Assembly (NCBI GenBank): GCA_037576195.1
Contig: CM075102.1
Location: forward strand, 11,160,001 to 11,224,000
Direction of reading: 5' to 3'
Length of the DNA: 64,000 bases
DNA from: Phytoseiulus persimilis
Taxonomy: Eukaryota > Arthropoda > Arachnida > Mesostigmata > Phytoseiidae
Shown: one piece after another, positions 23,815-36,100 of the stretch
How the letters are laid out: every line of letters starts with the position of its first letter
How positions within the stretch are numbered: position 1 is the first letter of the stretch
Position numbers and translations under genes: made by a program
The notes under the pieces: generated by a model
What the model was told of the DNA's origin: nothing
Database searches by the model: none
What the model saw: only the letters and a program-made list of their open reading frames with translations

Positions 23815-25240
23815 CCACTCTCAAGGGAAGGTTCCGAATTTCCCAGCTCCGATCGCAACCAGATACATCTCGATCAGTAGGCCTACTAGAGACATGAGAA
23901 ACGGCTGATGAAACTTGTCCTCATTGGCCGTCGTTTGCGAGCTATAGCACCCTTGTAACTTGAAATTCAACGTGAATCCTAAAGGATCCTGTCAGATTTG
24001 TGGGAGCCTAGGCCAAGTAAGCTCTGGAAACCGTTGTGAGAGGTTTCTGGTACCGGGCCATGTCCAGAAATCGTGCCACGCGGCGCTGCTTCCCCCAAAG
24101 CTCTGCTTTCATTGACGATTCTCCGCGACGAGATTCTGAACTCATTTTTGAATTCAGAGATCCGAGAGTGATTAAGCTTGAAATCGCCGATGTTCAGCTC
24201 ACGTGCTTTTTGAATGGCCCACATCCTTATGCTCCGATCAAACATGTCATTACAGTGTTCGGATTTCTTGATCAACCGATCCCTCCGAGTTCCCATTTGT
24301 TCTCTGTAGAGTCTGAATCTCGTGATATATTTTGATTGCCGTACACGTGGGAAATTGTGCTGCATTGATTTGAACTTCCAGTTTGGGTTGGCGTCGAGGC
24401 AGTCCAGGATCCGACAGATTTGCCCGAACGTGAACAGTCCTTGCGGTCCTCCCATATCCAGCTCTTCGATCAGAGGCTCGTTCTCGTCGCCATGAATGTT
24501 CGAATCGCACAGTTCCTCGACCTCCTCAACGTCTACGCGATCTTTGTGCGCGTACTTTTTCGCCGTTGACACGATATCAGCCGCTAGTTTCTCCTCGATC
24601 TCCCGGGCGTATTCTCGAGAACTTGGGGCGACGTGCAAGGACAAGCTGTTGCTGCATGAGCGACACCAATGGATCGACTCTGATCGGAATCACAGTGACT
24701 GCTTCAACGACCTTCCTGGTTCCGAAGAAAGATCTCACCAAAGCTTCAGCAGTCGCACAAAAAAGAGATCGCGAGTAGAGAGCAGGTAAGTTGTTTATGA
24801 AAATGAAACGTGTTGTGTGTTTCAATCAGGTAATTGTGGTCTTAATTTGTCCATTGAGATGCAGTTTGACACTGACTGGCATCGCTGATTGACGGAAGCG
24901 GCATCAGGCTAATCCTCGAACAGATGCTCGAGCGGGAGATCGTCGAGCGGTTTCGAATTATTCTTTAAAAGAGCCCTCGCGGGCGTTGGTGGAGACAGCG
25001 TCGCGTTGCGCGATTTCCAGGACACGGTACTAGAAACCGTTCACAACGATTTACAGAGATTGCTTGGCATGGCTTCTACGAATTCGAAAGACCCCAAGAG
25101 GAGCCCATGTCAAATGTCGATTCTCGAGGGCGCCCTACCTCGCAAACGACGGCTCGTTGGTAAAAGTTCCATCAGCCGTTTCTCACGTCTCCAGTAGGCC
25201 TAGTGATCGCAATCTGTCTGGTTGGAATCGGAAATGTACA
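23815..25240. repeat. Inverted duplication of about 240 bp around a Tigger fragment
   Basis: The reverse complement of about 23815-24080 aligns with 25005-25240, sharing CGTCGTTTGCGAG / CTCGCAAACGACG, CATCAGCCGTTTCTCA and AGTAGGCCTA. The arms enclose about 0.9 kb with the Tigger/pogo-like coding fragment. Each arm's inner part reads as related amino acids, with FISRFSCL in one and SISRFSRL in the other. This could be an inversion-duplication or a hairpin-type element. Confidence 0.55.
23979..24644 (-). pseudogene. Tigger/pogo-like transposase N-terminal fragment
   Basis: A 221-codon open frame. Residues about 70-170 have the pattern of the CENP-B/Tc5-type helix-turn-helix region: FTFGQICRILDCLDANPNWK, a QHNFPRV then YITRFRLYREQMGTRRDRL spacer, and IRMWAIQKARELNIGDFKLN with the second helix ISEFKNEFRISSRRI. 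The first 60 residues are acidic. No DDE catalytic domain follows, so it is either a fragment or a truncated domesticated DNA-binding protein. It sits between arms of an inverted repeat. The open frame is longer than expected by chance. Confidence 0.6.
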
Positions 25241-26120
25241 ATTCAGAACCTCTGCTTGTCAGCTTTCCACCTGCGATGCTCTTCGTGTGATACTTTTCTG
25301 CTGCGGTCCAGGTCGGCATCGGAAAACGCAATACCATCAAAAGGACTATTTCCGATGCATTGCGGCAGCAGAGAATTGAGCTTCCAGCGCGTTCTCTCGC
25401 AGGTCTGTGAATCGGGAGGCGAACTCCTCGATGAGCCCTTCGGCGTATGGAAAATAGACAGCGACTCGGGGGAACTTTTCGTTGCCATTGATAGAGTGGC
25501 TTGACCTTTGCGTCTGCTCCCCGCATGGCCGCGGCAGTTGAACTCCAATCCCAAAAACAGCGCACGCGGCTGAGGCCTCTCCAAAAATCGGCTCAAGATC
25601 CGAGTCCGTAGTCTCCTTTGAAGTCCTTAAAACCGCCGAAATTGTCACAACTGCATCGAATGCACCGAATGAACCTGAGTTTTCGATCGCAGTTGAATTC
25701 ACAGTGCTAGAAAGAGCGCCGCGAAACAATTCATTACAAAGAGAGAGATGATAAATTCGCATCTGCAGATGACCGAGAGTAAGCGTTCGCACGGACTCCT
25801 GGATCTTCTATTCCGTCAGCAATGGATTTCGATGTACGTGCGATGGGACTCGGGAGTTATTTGGAAGTCATATACGCCTTGGGAAACTGCACCCATCGAG
25901 TAGCACACGGAGGACTCAGTCGGCGATTTCTGACTTCCGGGATCATTGACTCGACTACGTCTTCCAGAAGTTTCACTCGGCTAGTGGACGCACTAAAGGA
26001 AGAATCGGAGGAAGCCTTTCATTTCTATAGACGACATGAGAGCACTCGATTCGCGAACACGATGAGCTATGTTACGAGCCATCAACTGACATTGGAGCAA
26101 TGCTTCGAACTTAATCGATG
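25240..26120 (-). pseudogene. hAT transposase fragment, P52rIPK-like central region
   Basis: The minus strand at about 25620-25390 encodes FGIGVQLPRPCGEQTQRSSH, a few residues, then VAVYFPYAEGLIEEFASRF. In hAT/P52rIPK-like proteins this is the conserved stretch 'LPR-CGRQ-HR... Y-R--I-IPYLD-LI--L--RF' located before the hATC domain. Upstream minus-strand sequence to 26120 is probably its weaker N-terminal continuation, with stops. The hATC piece of similar sequence is at 23790-23480, so an insertion or inversion may separate the two parts. Confidence 0.6.
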
Positions 26121-26264
26121 ACATCGGCAATCTCCTCAGCTTTATTCAGAACTCTCGAATTTCAACTTGTTGAACGGCCCATGGTTCGCAAATGTGTCTC
26201 CATTTGAGAGTACAGAGCACCTTGCAACCGTCATATTATACAAAGAAGCATTGGTTCGCGGGGC

Positions 26265-28161
26265 TCAGACCCATTTAACCAAAGTGTAGTTTCTCTTCCC
26301 TACTCTGGTTAATGTAAGTCCGGACGTCAGGATGCAGGAGTCAGTCAAGGTCATCGATTTGGTGCGCTGCATATTGACATAAAGTCCTCCAGCGGACACT
26401 ATTCGCTTCGCGTCCTCCGCCGACTTGAAAAGCTTCGCCTCTAGAGTGAACTCTATCAAATCGTATCCACCTGTCAATTTTTCTTTCGGAATTTCGACAT
26501 AGGCTGTGTCGAGGAAGACTTTCCGGAGAGCTGCTTCATTCAGTTCATTGAGGACCTCCGCCTTCCCTCCGAACAAAAGATCGGTTGCCCTCTGCGCGAG
26601 CAGGAGCTCTTCTGGTCCATGCAACAAACAAATGATGTCGTGGGCGATCCGATTTTGGAGCGGCCGCTCTTCTGGGTGAGCTTTGTGCTTATTCAAAAGC
26701 TCGACGAGCTCCTCGTCTTCGGTGAAGGTGAAAACGGACACGAGCTTCTCAGCTTCAGAATCTGACATACGCAGGAGGAACTGGAAAAGCTCATAGGGAC
26801 TCGTCTTGTGAGCTGAGAGCCATATAGCATTGCCCGCACTCTTCCCATACTTGTCCCCAGACTCGGCGGTTATGAGTGGGGTGAGCAAGCCAACGGAGCC
26901 CGTGAACCCGTGAACTCTCCGGATTAAATCGCGTCCTGCATCGATATTCCCCAATTGGTCCTGGCCCCCTGTAAGCGGCGAGCACAAGTATTAAGTTGCG
27001 CATCATCGGCGTTCGAGGTCTCCCTGTCAGAGCAGAGAATTCAGCTATCCCTACCTCGACTCACCTATTTGAATCGCACACCCGAACGTATTGTATAAGT
27101 GTAGCCAGTCGTACGCCTGGAACATCTGATAACTGAACTCAGCCACACTCATGCCTTCTGAACTACTCAATCTAGACCGAACAGCTTCACGAGCCAACAT
27201 TTGACCGATTCGAAAATGACGTCCAGTTGAGCCAAGGAATCGCACAACTTCCAAGCCGGTGTACCACGACGAGTTCCGGAGCAGCTTCATTTCAGGCAGA
27301 CCCGCCGACTTTGAGAAAAATCTGGAAAGTTCTAACACTCGACAGGAATTCCTACCCCGGACACATGAATGACTCCTCCATGTGTCTGGAAAAGCTTCAC
27401 GACAACCGATTGGAGACCGAGAGATCTCTACGAATATCAAAAGAACCGAATCGGGGAACCTGTTCTGCTCTACCTTTGATGATTTGAGAATACCGTCCTC
27501 AAGTTTACTTCCAAGCCTCTGACATTGTCCTCGAGAACTAGCGAGGAAAGAGATTCTCTCTCGGTGTGTCGTCCACTGGGATCCCCTATTTGAGCCGTAG
27601 CTTCCCCAACAACAGCTATAGGCGTTATTCCTCTTTTCTGGAGTTGTATCAACACCAAAATGGAGAATAAATTGCCGAGATGGAGACTATCTGATGTTGG
27701 ATCGAATCCGCAGTATGCTGCGGGGGTTTCCTTCAACAATGTGGCCAGTTGACTTCTGCGAAATACAGAAGTTCTGAGTACGGAAATTCATTCGACAGAC
27801 TCTCCCTCCTCCAGATGGATCCCATCGGCATGAATCCAACATGGAGAGTCATGAGAGTGTTCTCGCGAGAGTTGATATCATTTCTGAGTACTCACTCTTC
27901 AGGCGGGGGGAATATTTGCTGGATGAAGCCTCTGCTCCTCAATTTGTGGAGACTGCGTTTCACCGCAGTCTGCACTGTCGAGCCGGGTATCCCTCGCCCG
28001 AGCTGAGAGATAGTTGAGTTAAGAAAAATTCGATAGAAAGACGGCTTGGGGGAGTTGATACCAGTACACTTCGATCCTCGAAAGCGGTGGGTGTTGGCGG
28101 CTATGCCGCACTGCTGAACTGGGGAGGTTGATTGCTGCCCTACCTTCGGGATGTGGTTCAT
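26265..28161 (-). CDS. YARS2: Mitochondrial tyrosyl-tRNA synthetase
   Basis: Four exons: 28161-27896, 27755-27474, 27321-27065 and 26968-26265, introns 140, 152 and 96 bases with GT-AG ends, all phases closing to 502 codons plus TGA. The enzyme charges mitochondrial tRNA-Tyr. Visible motifs: YCGFDPTSDSLHLGNL with the class I HIGH-type signature as HLGN, IGDPSGRHTERE, SYQMFQAYDWLHLYN, GGQDQLGNI and the KMSKS-type loop as KYGKSAGNA. A C-terminal S4-like region ends GKRNYTLVKWV as in animal YARS2. The first exon supplies a possible transit peptide and FIQQIFPPPE, matching the usual pre-domain segment; its start Met at 28161 is the first in frame and uncertain. Confidence 0.9.
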
Positions 28162-29772
28162 GTTGCCGAGCCCAAGAAGAAGCAGAGTTCTGCCTAAAGT
28201 CCAGACTCGGTTCGAAAGAGGTCGCGCATCGAGAGCAGCTGTAGGCTGTCTGTTTACTTTCGCTGTCGTCTGCTAGGGACCGCGCGATGGGACAACACGA
28301 TCGCTGATTCTCAGAATTGGGAGCTTCTCCCCTGAGCGCTTCTCTATTTTAATGCCTCTGGGAGAAAAGCGCTCACAGACTCAGTGAGATATTCTATCTC
28401 TCCGCGACTGCGTTCTGTGAAATACTTGGAAGGATGTCAACGTTCGAAAATACTTCGGCGCTCTCGAATGGCTCGAATGACTTCAATCGTCTCCTGATAA
28501 GCCTCGATACGGAAGCTCGGGAGCTATTTCCTCTTCCTCGTGAACCTATGTTATCAGAATCCCAGAATGCTCGGGCGCGCGCCTAATCGCGACTTTCTGA
28601 ACGCCGAGTAGGAGGACTTATCGTGGAAAGCCTTCACACCACTCACACGGCTGGACAATTTCAGTTCGAATTTTCTATAACCTCACTCGAGGTTTCGTGA
28701 AAAATGTGATCTTGTAGTTTTGAGAAGCTACAGGAACTCAAAGCAACGAATGTCAGGAGTTCTAGAATCAAGTTCCTAGCCCGCTGCTCATTCAATCCGT
28801 ATCAACCGAGGGTTTCTTCACCTCTGCATATTGATGTCGACTCCTGAATCGCAGAATATTCATATTTCGAACGCTTCACAGAGTCATAAACATGGTTGTG
28901 GAAAACATTGCTATCATCAACACAAGGCGGGGGTCTCGGTCGCAGAACCCTGCTCTGTCAACCTTCGCCACCCGCCGCGGAAGTTTCATCCGTACCAGTA
29001 GCCAAGCAAACAAGAACCCCCGATAGGAACCATCGTCCACATATCGGCTCGTCAAATGCTCGGAAGAACCCTGCAGGCAGATAGCGAAATGCTGTTCCAG
29101 AGAAAAACAAATTAGGGGAAAGGAGAGAGCGATCCAGGAGGGAGCAATGAGGCATTGAGCCAACGAGCGAGATAGGCCGTCAGAGAGAACTATTTCGCGC
29201 TGAATCACGGCCACGATTCCCTGGTTCAACTCATGCTCCACGAGGGTTCCGCTGATATTCTACGCTCAACCAGGACATTCTCCCAGCTCCCGATTCGGCA
29301 GAGTTTCTCTCGAACATCCTACTCAGACGTGCTTCTGAACTCCAGGTTGTTGGAGGCTTGCTTGGAAGTATTTGGGAGTCGCGTCGAGAACTCCGATACG
29401 GAGGATCTTTGATTCGCGTTTGAGATATTGAGTTCGCAAACCGAGGGCGGAGGCGGGTTTGCAGCTGTGCTTGTCCAGCCGACTTGGAGAAATCTTCTGC
29501 GCTTGCTCGAGGAGATGCTGCTCAGCGCTGTACATGGATATGGCTTCGCTAGAGGAAGAAACGATTGAGTGCCGCCTTCATCAATAGCAGAGAATATCTC
29601 ATCTGCTTCGTTCTACTGAGACTGATCGAAAGCGGTATCCATCTTCAGTCCTCGCGCTGCGTGTACCACATAATCGATGGGAGGGTCCGAGTGTCCTGGT
29701 TTAATTGCTTCAGGGGGAAGCACGGAACCACGGAATAGCCAATCATGCGGTCGATAACAAAGCTTCATGACT
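28162..29772. other. Intergenic, no gene recognised
   Basis: There are only short open frames, such as minus 29241-28876 and 29535-29323, without recognised domains or clear splice sites. The proximal part probably holds the promoter of the mitochondrial TyrRS gene. Confidence 0.4.
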
Positions 29773-30489
29773 AGAGACGCCATATGACCGGACCAGGTGC
29801 TTGTCCGTCCGGTTTCCTGGTCTTCAGGGTAAGATGTCCGGTTTCTGCGATTCAGGGCGAAAATGTCCGAAGTTCTGGGTTCGAAAGGATAGTTTTCCAT
29901 TGTTGAGAAATCGACGGAACTCCAGTTCGATTCCAAGCCCTTCGGGGAGCAAGTGTCCGGCTCTAGAGAGCATTTATCGTATGAGAGCGCATCACGCCCG
30001 CGGACGATTGAGCGTCGTCTTCGCAGACCGCGATTTCGTCGGCTAGAGGACTTACATTGATGAGAAAGATGTCAACCAAAGTGCCAGAATAGCGAGCATT
30101 CTCCCGGGGCGGACTCAAAACGTGAGTTTCCCTCGCAAAGGCGTATTTCCAGCGGGAAATAAACTGGAGAATACGCTCCTCCATGCTCGAATGACATTGA
30201 ATGGGGAAATACTTCTCGAGACTCTAACTTGGGGAAGATCTCGATTAGAAAACCTGGTGCTCAAAGGAACAAATGTTGGGCACAATCGAAGAGAGAGTGA
30301 AGTTCGCTCTGACTTCTCTTCCTGGTACTTGAGACGCATCAATGCTGGCATGGAATGCGGGAAACATTTCGAGGCTATAGCGTCTCCCAGTCATATAAAT
30401 TGGCGGATCTGGAAATTTCCGGTTTGATGTCCTCCTCGGACCATGTCCAGATTTCATGTAAAAAAAATTGTCCGGTCATCCGGCGTCTT
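29773..30489. mobile_element. Candidate inverted-repeat element (about 0.7 kb)
   Basis: Left end AGAGACGCCATATGACCGGA and the complement of the right end AAAGACGCCGGATGACCGGA match at 16 of 20 bases. The interior has scattered TGTCCGG/CCGGACA motifs near both ends, as in terminal repeats of small DNA transposons. No transposase and no sure target duplication were seen; the right side is abutted by the next element. Confidence 0.45.
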
Positions 30490-30492
30490 TAC

Positions 30493-31704
30493 TAGGCTCT
30501 GCAACGCTTATTTAACCGCGGTTAATAATCGCAATAACCGCAAATATTTTGCGGTTTTTAACATCAATAACCCCGAGCAAACTGCGATTGTAACCGCATT
30601 TAACCGCAATTTTCCGAAACGTATGATTCTTCGAGAAAGCGTCGTGTCTGATAAGTGTACTCTGGCTGGGAATCAGGAACTAGGTGCTGAGAATTGGAGA
30701 GAAATGAACTGCTCCTGGAACTGTGAGATCTTGTGTGATGACTCCCTTTGAACCAAGTTCGTACACGTTTCCGATAGCCGGACCTGGCTAGCAATGATAT
30801 CTGGACACACATCAGGACCAGCCTCCCCATGTACCCATGAGCAAGCCGTTCAAGGAATCGATGAGCCAGCATCTGAGGCGGAAGGCTCAATCTTCCAGAG
30901 CTTTGCCTATCTGGTAAGTTCAGGGAACAGAGCACAGTGGAAATAGCTATTGTGTGGGCTGCACCCCCATTGGGGGGCATCGTCAAGAGGACTGTGATGA
31001 AGTCCTAGCAGAAAACGGCTATCACTCATGCACTGGTCGGAACGGAGAACATACGCCCTTTTCAAATTCGATAACGGTGAAATCGAAGCCAGGAGCGGTA
31101 ATTTGGAGTCAGACAAAAATTGGAAGCACCTCAGACGACGACCTCGAGGATTCCCAATAAAAAAAAAACTCGAGAATCAGGACGTGGAATCACGCGAGTC
31201 ATCTCAACCCAACAAGGTAGCATGCCTTTGGGCACTCTTTGCTCGTGAAACCGTGCAGAAATCGGAGCCACTTCCACATCTCAGAGTTTGCAACACTTCC
31301 TCACCGGATCGTGAGGAGTTGAACTCGAAACTGCTGCCTACATTCAACGGACGGGGGGCTTCACAATACAAGATGATCTCTCCGGCATCGGGATGATTCG
31401 CCAAAGATTTCGCGGCTTGAAACATTCAACCAATGTCCCCGGCCCCATCTGATCGAGGTCGAGCTGTAACAAACGAGTCTTTATGAGATGTGTTTTGAGA
31501 TCTCGCTGTATCCGTTCATAATGGAACCTTCTCCCTGATAAAAGAGGAGAAGCTTCCTGGAAATCCTCCAGGAAGCATTCTTCCATATAACCGCGGTTAT
31601 TCCGGTCCTAATTTTGCGGTTAACCGCTGTTGCGGTTATGGATTTGCGGTTATCGGTTAACCGTAACCGCAGTTATTAAGAGATGCGGTTATTTGCAAAG
31701 CCTA
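30493..31704. mobile_element. Non-autonomous hAT-like element, 1.2 kb
   Basis: Ends are TAGGCTCTGCAA (30493) and, complemented, TAGGCTTTGCAA (31704). Flanking octamers GTCTTTAC (30485-30492) and ATCTTTAC (31705-31712) match at 7 of 8, fitting an 8-bp hAT target duplication. Both ends carry clusters of AACCGC/GCGGTT (about 30515-30615 and 31588-31690), typical of subterminal transposase-binding repeats. The 0.95-kb interior (30620-31580) has no transposase. Confidence 0.8.
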
Positions 31705-34700
31705 ATCTTTACTCATGAGTCAAGAGTGAAATGGAATAACCCATCGGGAGTTATTGGTGGAGTTTCCTGGTGAATGACGTGGGCCACCGACGAATCATGG
31801 AATTTCGAATCATGACAAGCGGATTCGGTGTGGACCTTTCCCACGGAAGAAACTCACGACACTCCATCTGGCTTCAGGCATCGCTGTTCCGACGTGAGGA
31901 ACTCTGATGATGAACGGATCTCCGAGCATGAGAACTCTCACGCGCTCGGAGGTTCCGGAATCAATTTCCGGCCTGCGAGGCCATGTTCGAAGGTCAATCG
32001 AGTTACCCACGTGAGTGGAGTCTTCGAAACACTCGTCGGCACATTCGAGACACAGCGCTTCAGAATCTGTTATTGAGCAGTGAGTAACACAGGAGTAACG
32101 GAGCTTCGAAAGCCTCAAACGATGTGGCGCTTTTATCGTTCAAGAGCCATACTTTCAACGTGACTCGGCTGGACGTGGCAAGAGACCGGTGACGAAGTCA
32201 TCAAAACTTTCGCCTAATTCTCCGTGTAGGGTTCGCACTGGATTTGATATCCTGAGAAGGAGCTGGGTAGAATAATGGAGTGGAGCAGTTTTCAACCTTA
32301 ACCGAAGCGGAATCGGGGCCGTCGCGGTCCTTCGTCCAATGAGCATCTTGATAGGGACGAGTTGGACCTTTTTCAGGCAACAGCTTTGTGATACGGTGAA
32401 TGATGTGAGATTCCTTACGGAGCTTAGGTCGGAACGTACGATGGATGTTTCCTGGAGCAATCACGTAGCAACGACAAGGCGCCTTTCAAACCGCCCCGAC
32501 CTTTGTACGCGAAAGGAGCCGGGAAGTTCAGGCCCCATCCATCAATGAATCGTTAAAGGGTTAGATGGGTCGATGGATGGCTACGTCCACGCATTGTGCC
32601 GCGAGGAGTGGGGAATTCAGACAGCGAACACTCATCAATCTATCTACCTGTATCGATTGATGGCGAATGCAAAAATATGAGTAATCTGGCCCTGTCAGAA
32701 CCTCGGTGAACTTTCTCGTGAAGGTATTCAACGACTCGAATCGACAACCGCGTAGCTTCACGGAGTTCCTCGAAAACTCTGGCTCAGCCTGATCATCTGG
32801 GCCAGAGCAGAATCTGTCGACGTCTCTTGCAAATCGCAAGCTGGTTGGATAAAAAATGATGGATAACGCTCGCATGAGCATCAGCTCCGTCGGATACGCG
32901 GTCTTCGGAGAGATCATCGTGGACATACCGTTTTAAGGGCTTCGCAGTCGACAATTTTCTGGTTGAACTCCCCCTCCTTCTATCAAGGATTTCGTCCCAT
33001 TGTGGTAGAACCTTCGAGAAAATTTTCCCCGGGTGTTTGTGAACGACGAGCCCTATTGCCCTGTCGGGAAGAAAACGGCCGTAGATACGAGAGACGACAG
33101 CCCACCCGAGCAGCGTCTTGCGAACAATAAGTTCGTTGTTCTGAAGTGCGGATTAGAGGCTAAAACACGCTCGTTCACTCACATCTTACTCACGAACTTG
33201 CCCGTCGAATTCTAGCAGCCTCGCGATGCATCGGTCGATATATGACGTGGTTCAGTGCGACACATGATTAGAAATACAAAGATTCGGAGCGTTTGAATCC
33301 CCTCAGATAGCTAGCAGCTTACGGAGCTCTCGAATCGTGGGTAGTTGAAGCTTTCTCGCATGATTGTGGTGCCTCTTCTCATGGGCTGATTCTGGAGCAC
33401 CATGTCGCTCACACTCGATTGCTATCCACGAGCCAAGCCACGGACAAACCTCCGAGTTGGGATCCCGTCCCAAGGGACCTCTCCAACGGATCCCCTCCGA
33501 TTCCTCGCCATCTTTTCCCATGCACAGAGCGGCCCGTGCTCAGGCTCGCCTTGTTACTGGCATCGAGATTCGTTCATGATGGGAGCGTGTACTTTTTCCA
33601 CGATCGCCTTCACGAAGGTCGATGAGGATCGATACCGTGATGCTGCGGAGGGAATGTGGGCAGCCGCCATAGCGATGAAAAATCGGTTGCCAGACGCTGG
33701 GCACAGAATTCGCCGGCTCCTTGGGCCACTGATCGCAAGCGACATTCATAGGTAAATATTCTCGAGATGCGATGACCTACATTCGAGCTAACGGGCGCCC
33801 TGAACCTTTCATCACTCCTTTCATGGAGCCTCACGTTGATTGGAACAGAGGATGCCTTGCTTCTCGGACCGGCAGCTCCCGATCGACTCGATACCGATGA
33901 CCGTGTTTCCGAGCGGAAGTTGTGAGCAATCGGAGACTCTATCTAGTAACATGATTCCGGTGAAGGACGCTGTTGGATGTGTTGCATCCAAGGGCGAGAA
34001 CACGGAGTTCCGCGAAGTCATATTCTGATTTGATCGATGGCGGAAACTGCCTCCAAGTGCAGCGATGAGCGCAACTCCAAGAAGTAACATGGGACGTGAG
34101 TTCCATTCGACGTTGTCGCGAGGAACATGGATCCGAGCTCTTTGTGCGCGGAACGTATATGTGAGTTTTTCCTCAGGCTTACAACGCCAGGGGAAACGAT
34201 ATATACCCGTTTCATCGTCGGTGTTCAATTCCCAACACGAACGGGAGGACGCTCGCTTTGTGCGGGAGAACTCGTTTAAGAAAGAGAGGGCAGATCACGT
34301 GGCGGGTATGTGTAGCGAACATGTGGGAACTCAAGCTATCTCCAATCGAGTGCCCTTTTGCGTCGCATGATGCCAACACTTCTCCGGCCTGATCACCATT
34401 CGTGTCTCGGCCTGACTGCTTGTTCTCGGGTTCCATCGTACGGGTCCATTCCGGTAAGGTCAACTTCGAGCGGCTCTGTGAGAAGCACTCCTCGATGGAT
34501 GAAGACAATGAGAAATTCGGAATCGGACCGGTTCATCAGTCATGACCAGAAGGAGGCAGAGAACGAAAATTACTCACCTCGGATCCTTCAAGAGCTGCCT
34601 CTGTAGTCGAGACACCTGATGATTGGTGTTTTCCTGGTTTCACTCTCACGAATCTCGAATTTGAATCCACTTGGCCATCCACAAGTCGGTGGCGCCCACA

Positions 34701-36100
34701 TAGAAGAGAGCCCTGACCTTCGATTCGAGATTCCTGAAACTGTTTCGGAGCGGATTCAGGGGAACTAAAATGGAGATTGGATTTCTTCTCCAGCATGCCA
34801 ATCTGTCTTCGTTCGCGGGGTCCGTATATCGGTTAAGATTCCACGGAGCTTGACCCTACAGGAGCAAGCAGACCGAAATTCTCGCCGTATGCGCAACATC
34901 TCGTTTTCGCACTCGCAGACTGGCAAGAAAGGCTTTTCTCGGTTGAGCGGTTCCGGCGGCAGCTGCTTCTGCGGGTTTGAACAGCAAAAGCCAGAGCATA
35001 AATCATCATTACTATAAATATTATAAAACTCCCCGAACCATGATTGATAGTCAACATTTCGGAGGCGGGCTCAATGGGAAGGCACCGCACGCCCGCGGGT
35101 ACTCGCAGGAGTCACTACGTGTCCGCGGACCCGAGATTCGGAACCCGATCCTCAAACAAGCCTTCGGTGGAAAGAAATGGTCCGCCCGTTCTCAGGCCCA
35201 GATTTCAATTGGAGAGCGGAGATATCGACCACGGAAGTTCCGATTTCGGATGATCTCGATTCCGCTGCTGCTAGAGAACCGCTTGGCCTATCTGGTCGCG
35301 GCGGCGTAATCTTGGGCCCGAACCGGGCTTCCGTAGAAATTCGGCGAGATCCGTGAAACAGTGAAGGGTTGGAGTGTATTTCAGAAAATGTTCCATATTT
35401 CAAGTCGAACCACTCGGTTCGACTGGCGCAAACATTTTTCTTGTGCTTCGCTCTTGAGAGCTGCGATCAAAATATGAAGTGTGCGGATTTAATGGTTCCT
35501 TCACGGCGCTGAGGGACAGCCCAGCTCAATGTTGTCGCTTAGGCTGCCATATAATCATCTAGGAGTCTTTCCCAGACCTCGAATACCCAAGGAAGCCTTT
35601 TAAAACATTGCAGCACGTGCGGGTATTCTTGGCCCGCTGTCTTCCGAGCTGGGGGCTTCAGCCTTCGGGCTTGGGACCGCCGATCTCCAGCCCGCGGCCT
35701 CCATCTGCTGGCTTTCTAGTGCGGTTATCCGGTTAAATTATAGAGCGCGAACCCTGGTCAGGAGTCGACACGTAGTGTTTGACCTCCGTGTTGCTCTCTC
35801 TCCGTAACAGAAGATTCGTCGGGTTCTCCGCTGACCGAGGATTGAAAGGCGAACACGTGGCGTAGGCTTGGTAATTCATCGCGCAAGCAACAGGGAAAGA
35901 CAAATTCACTATCCGGCTGCAAGCAGGGCACTCGCAGCGGTATCGGCGGATAACGTCAGCCCTTGTGGGGTTCGTAGACCATGAGCTAGGCAAATCTTCG
36001 GGTCTCTTTGATGAGAGGTGATTTCAAGTCTAACGATCTCCGGTGTGTCTCTGACGAGGGTCATGGGAACATCATCTCCGTAGTCCAATGGTTCGATTAT
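31705..36100. other. Gene-poor stretch, no gene assigned
   Basis: There are open frames on both strands (for example minus 32926-32561, minus 34228-33821, plus 34977-35309), none recognised. Frames overlap each other with similar quality, so no strand preference is visible. Some may be decayed mobile DNA. Confidence 0.35.

Noticed and set aside
25822..26121. 99-codon plus-strand frame
   Set aside because: Antisense to the hAT fragment; no independent evidence.
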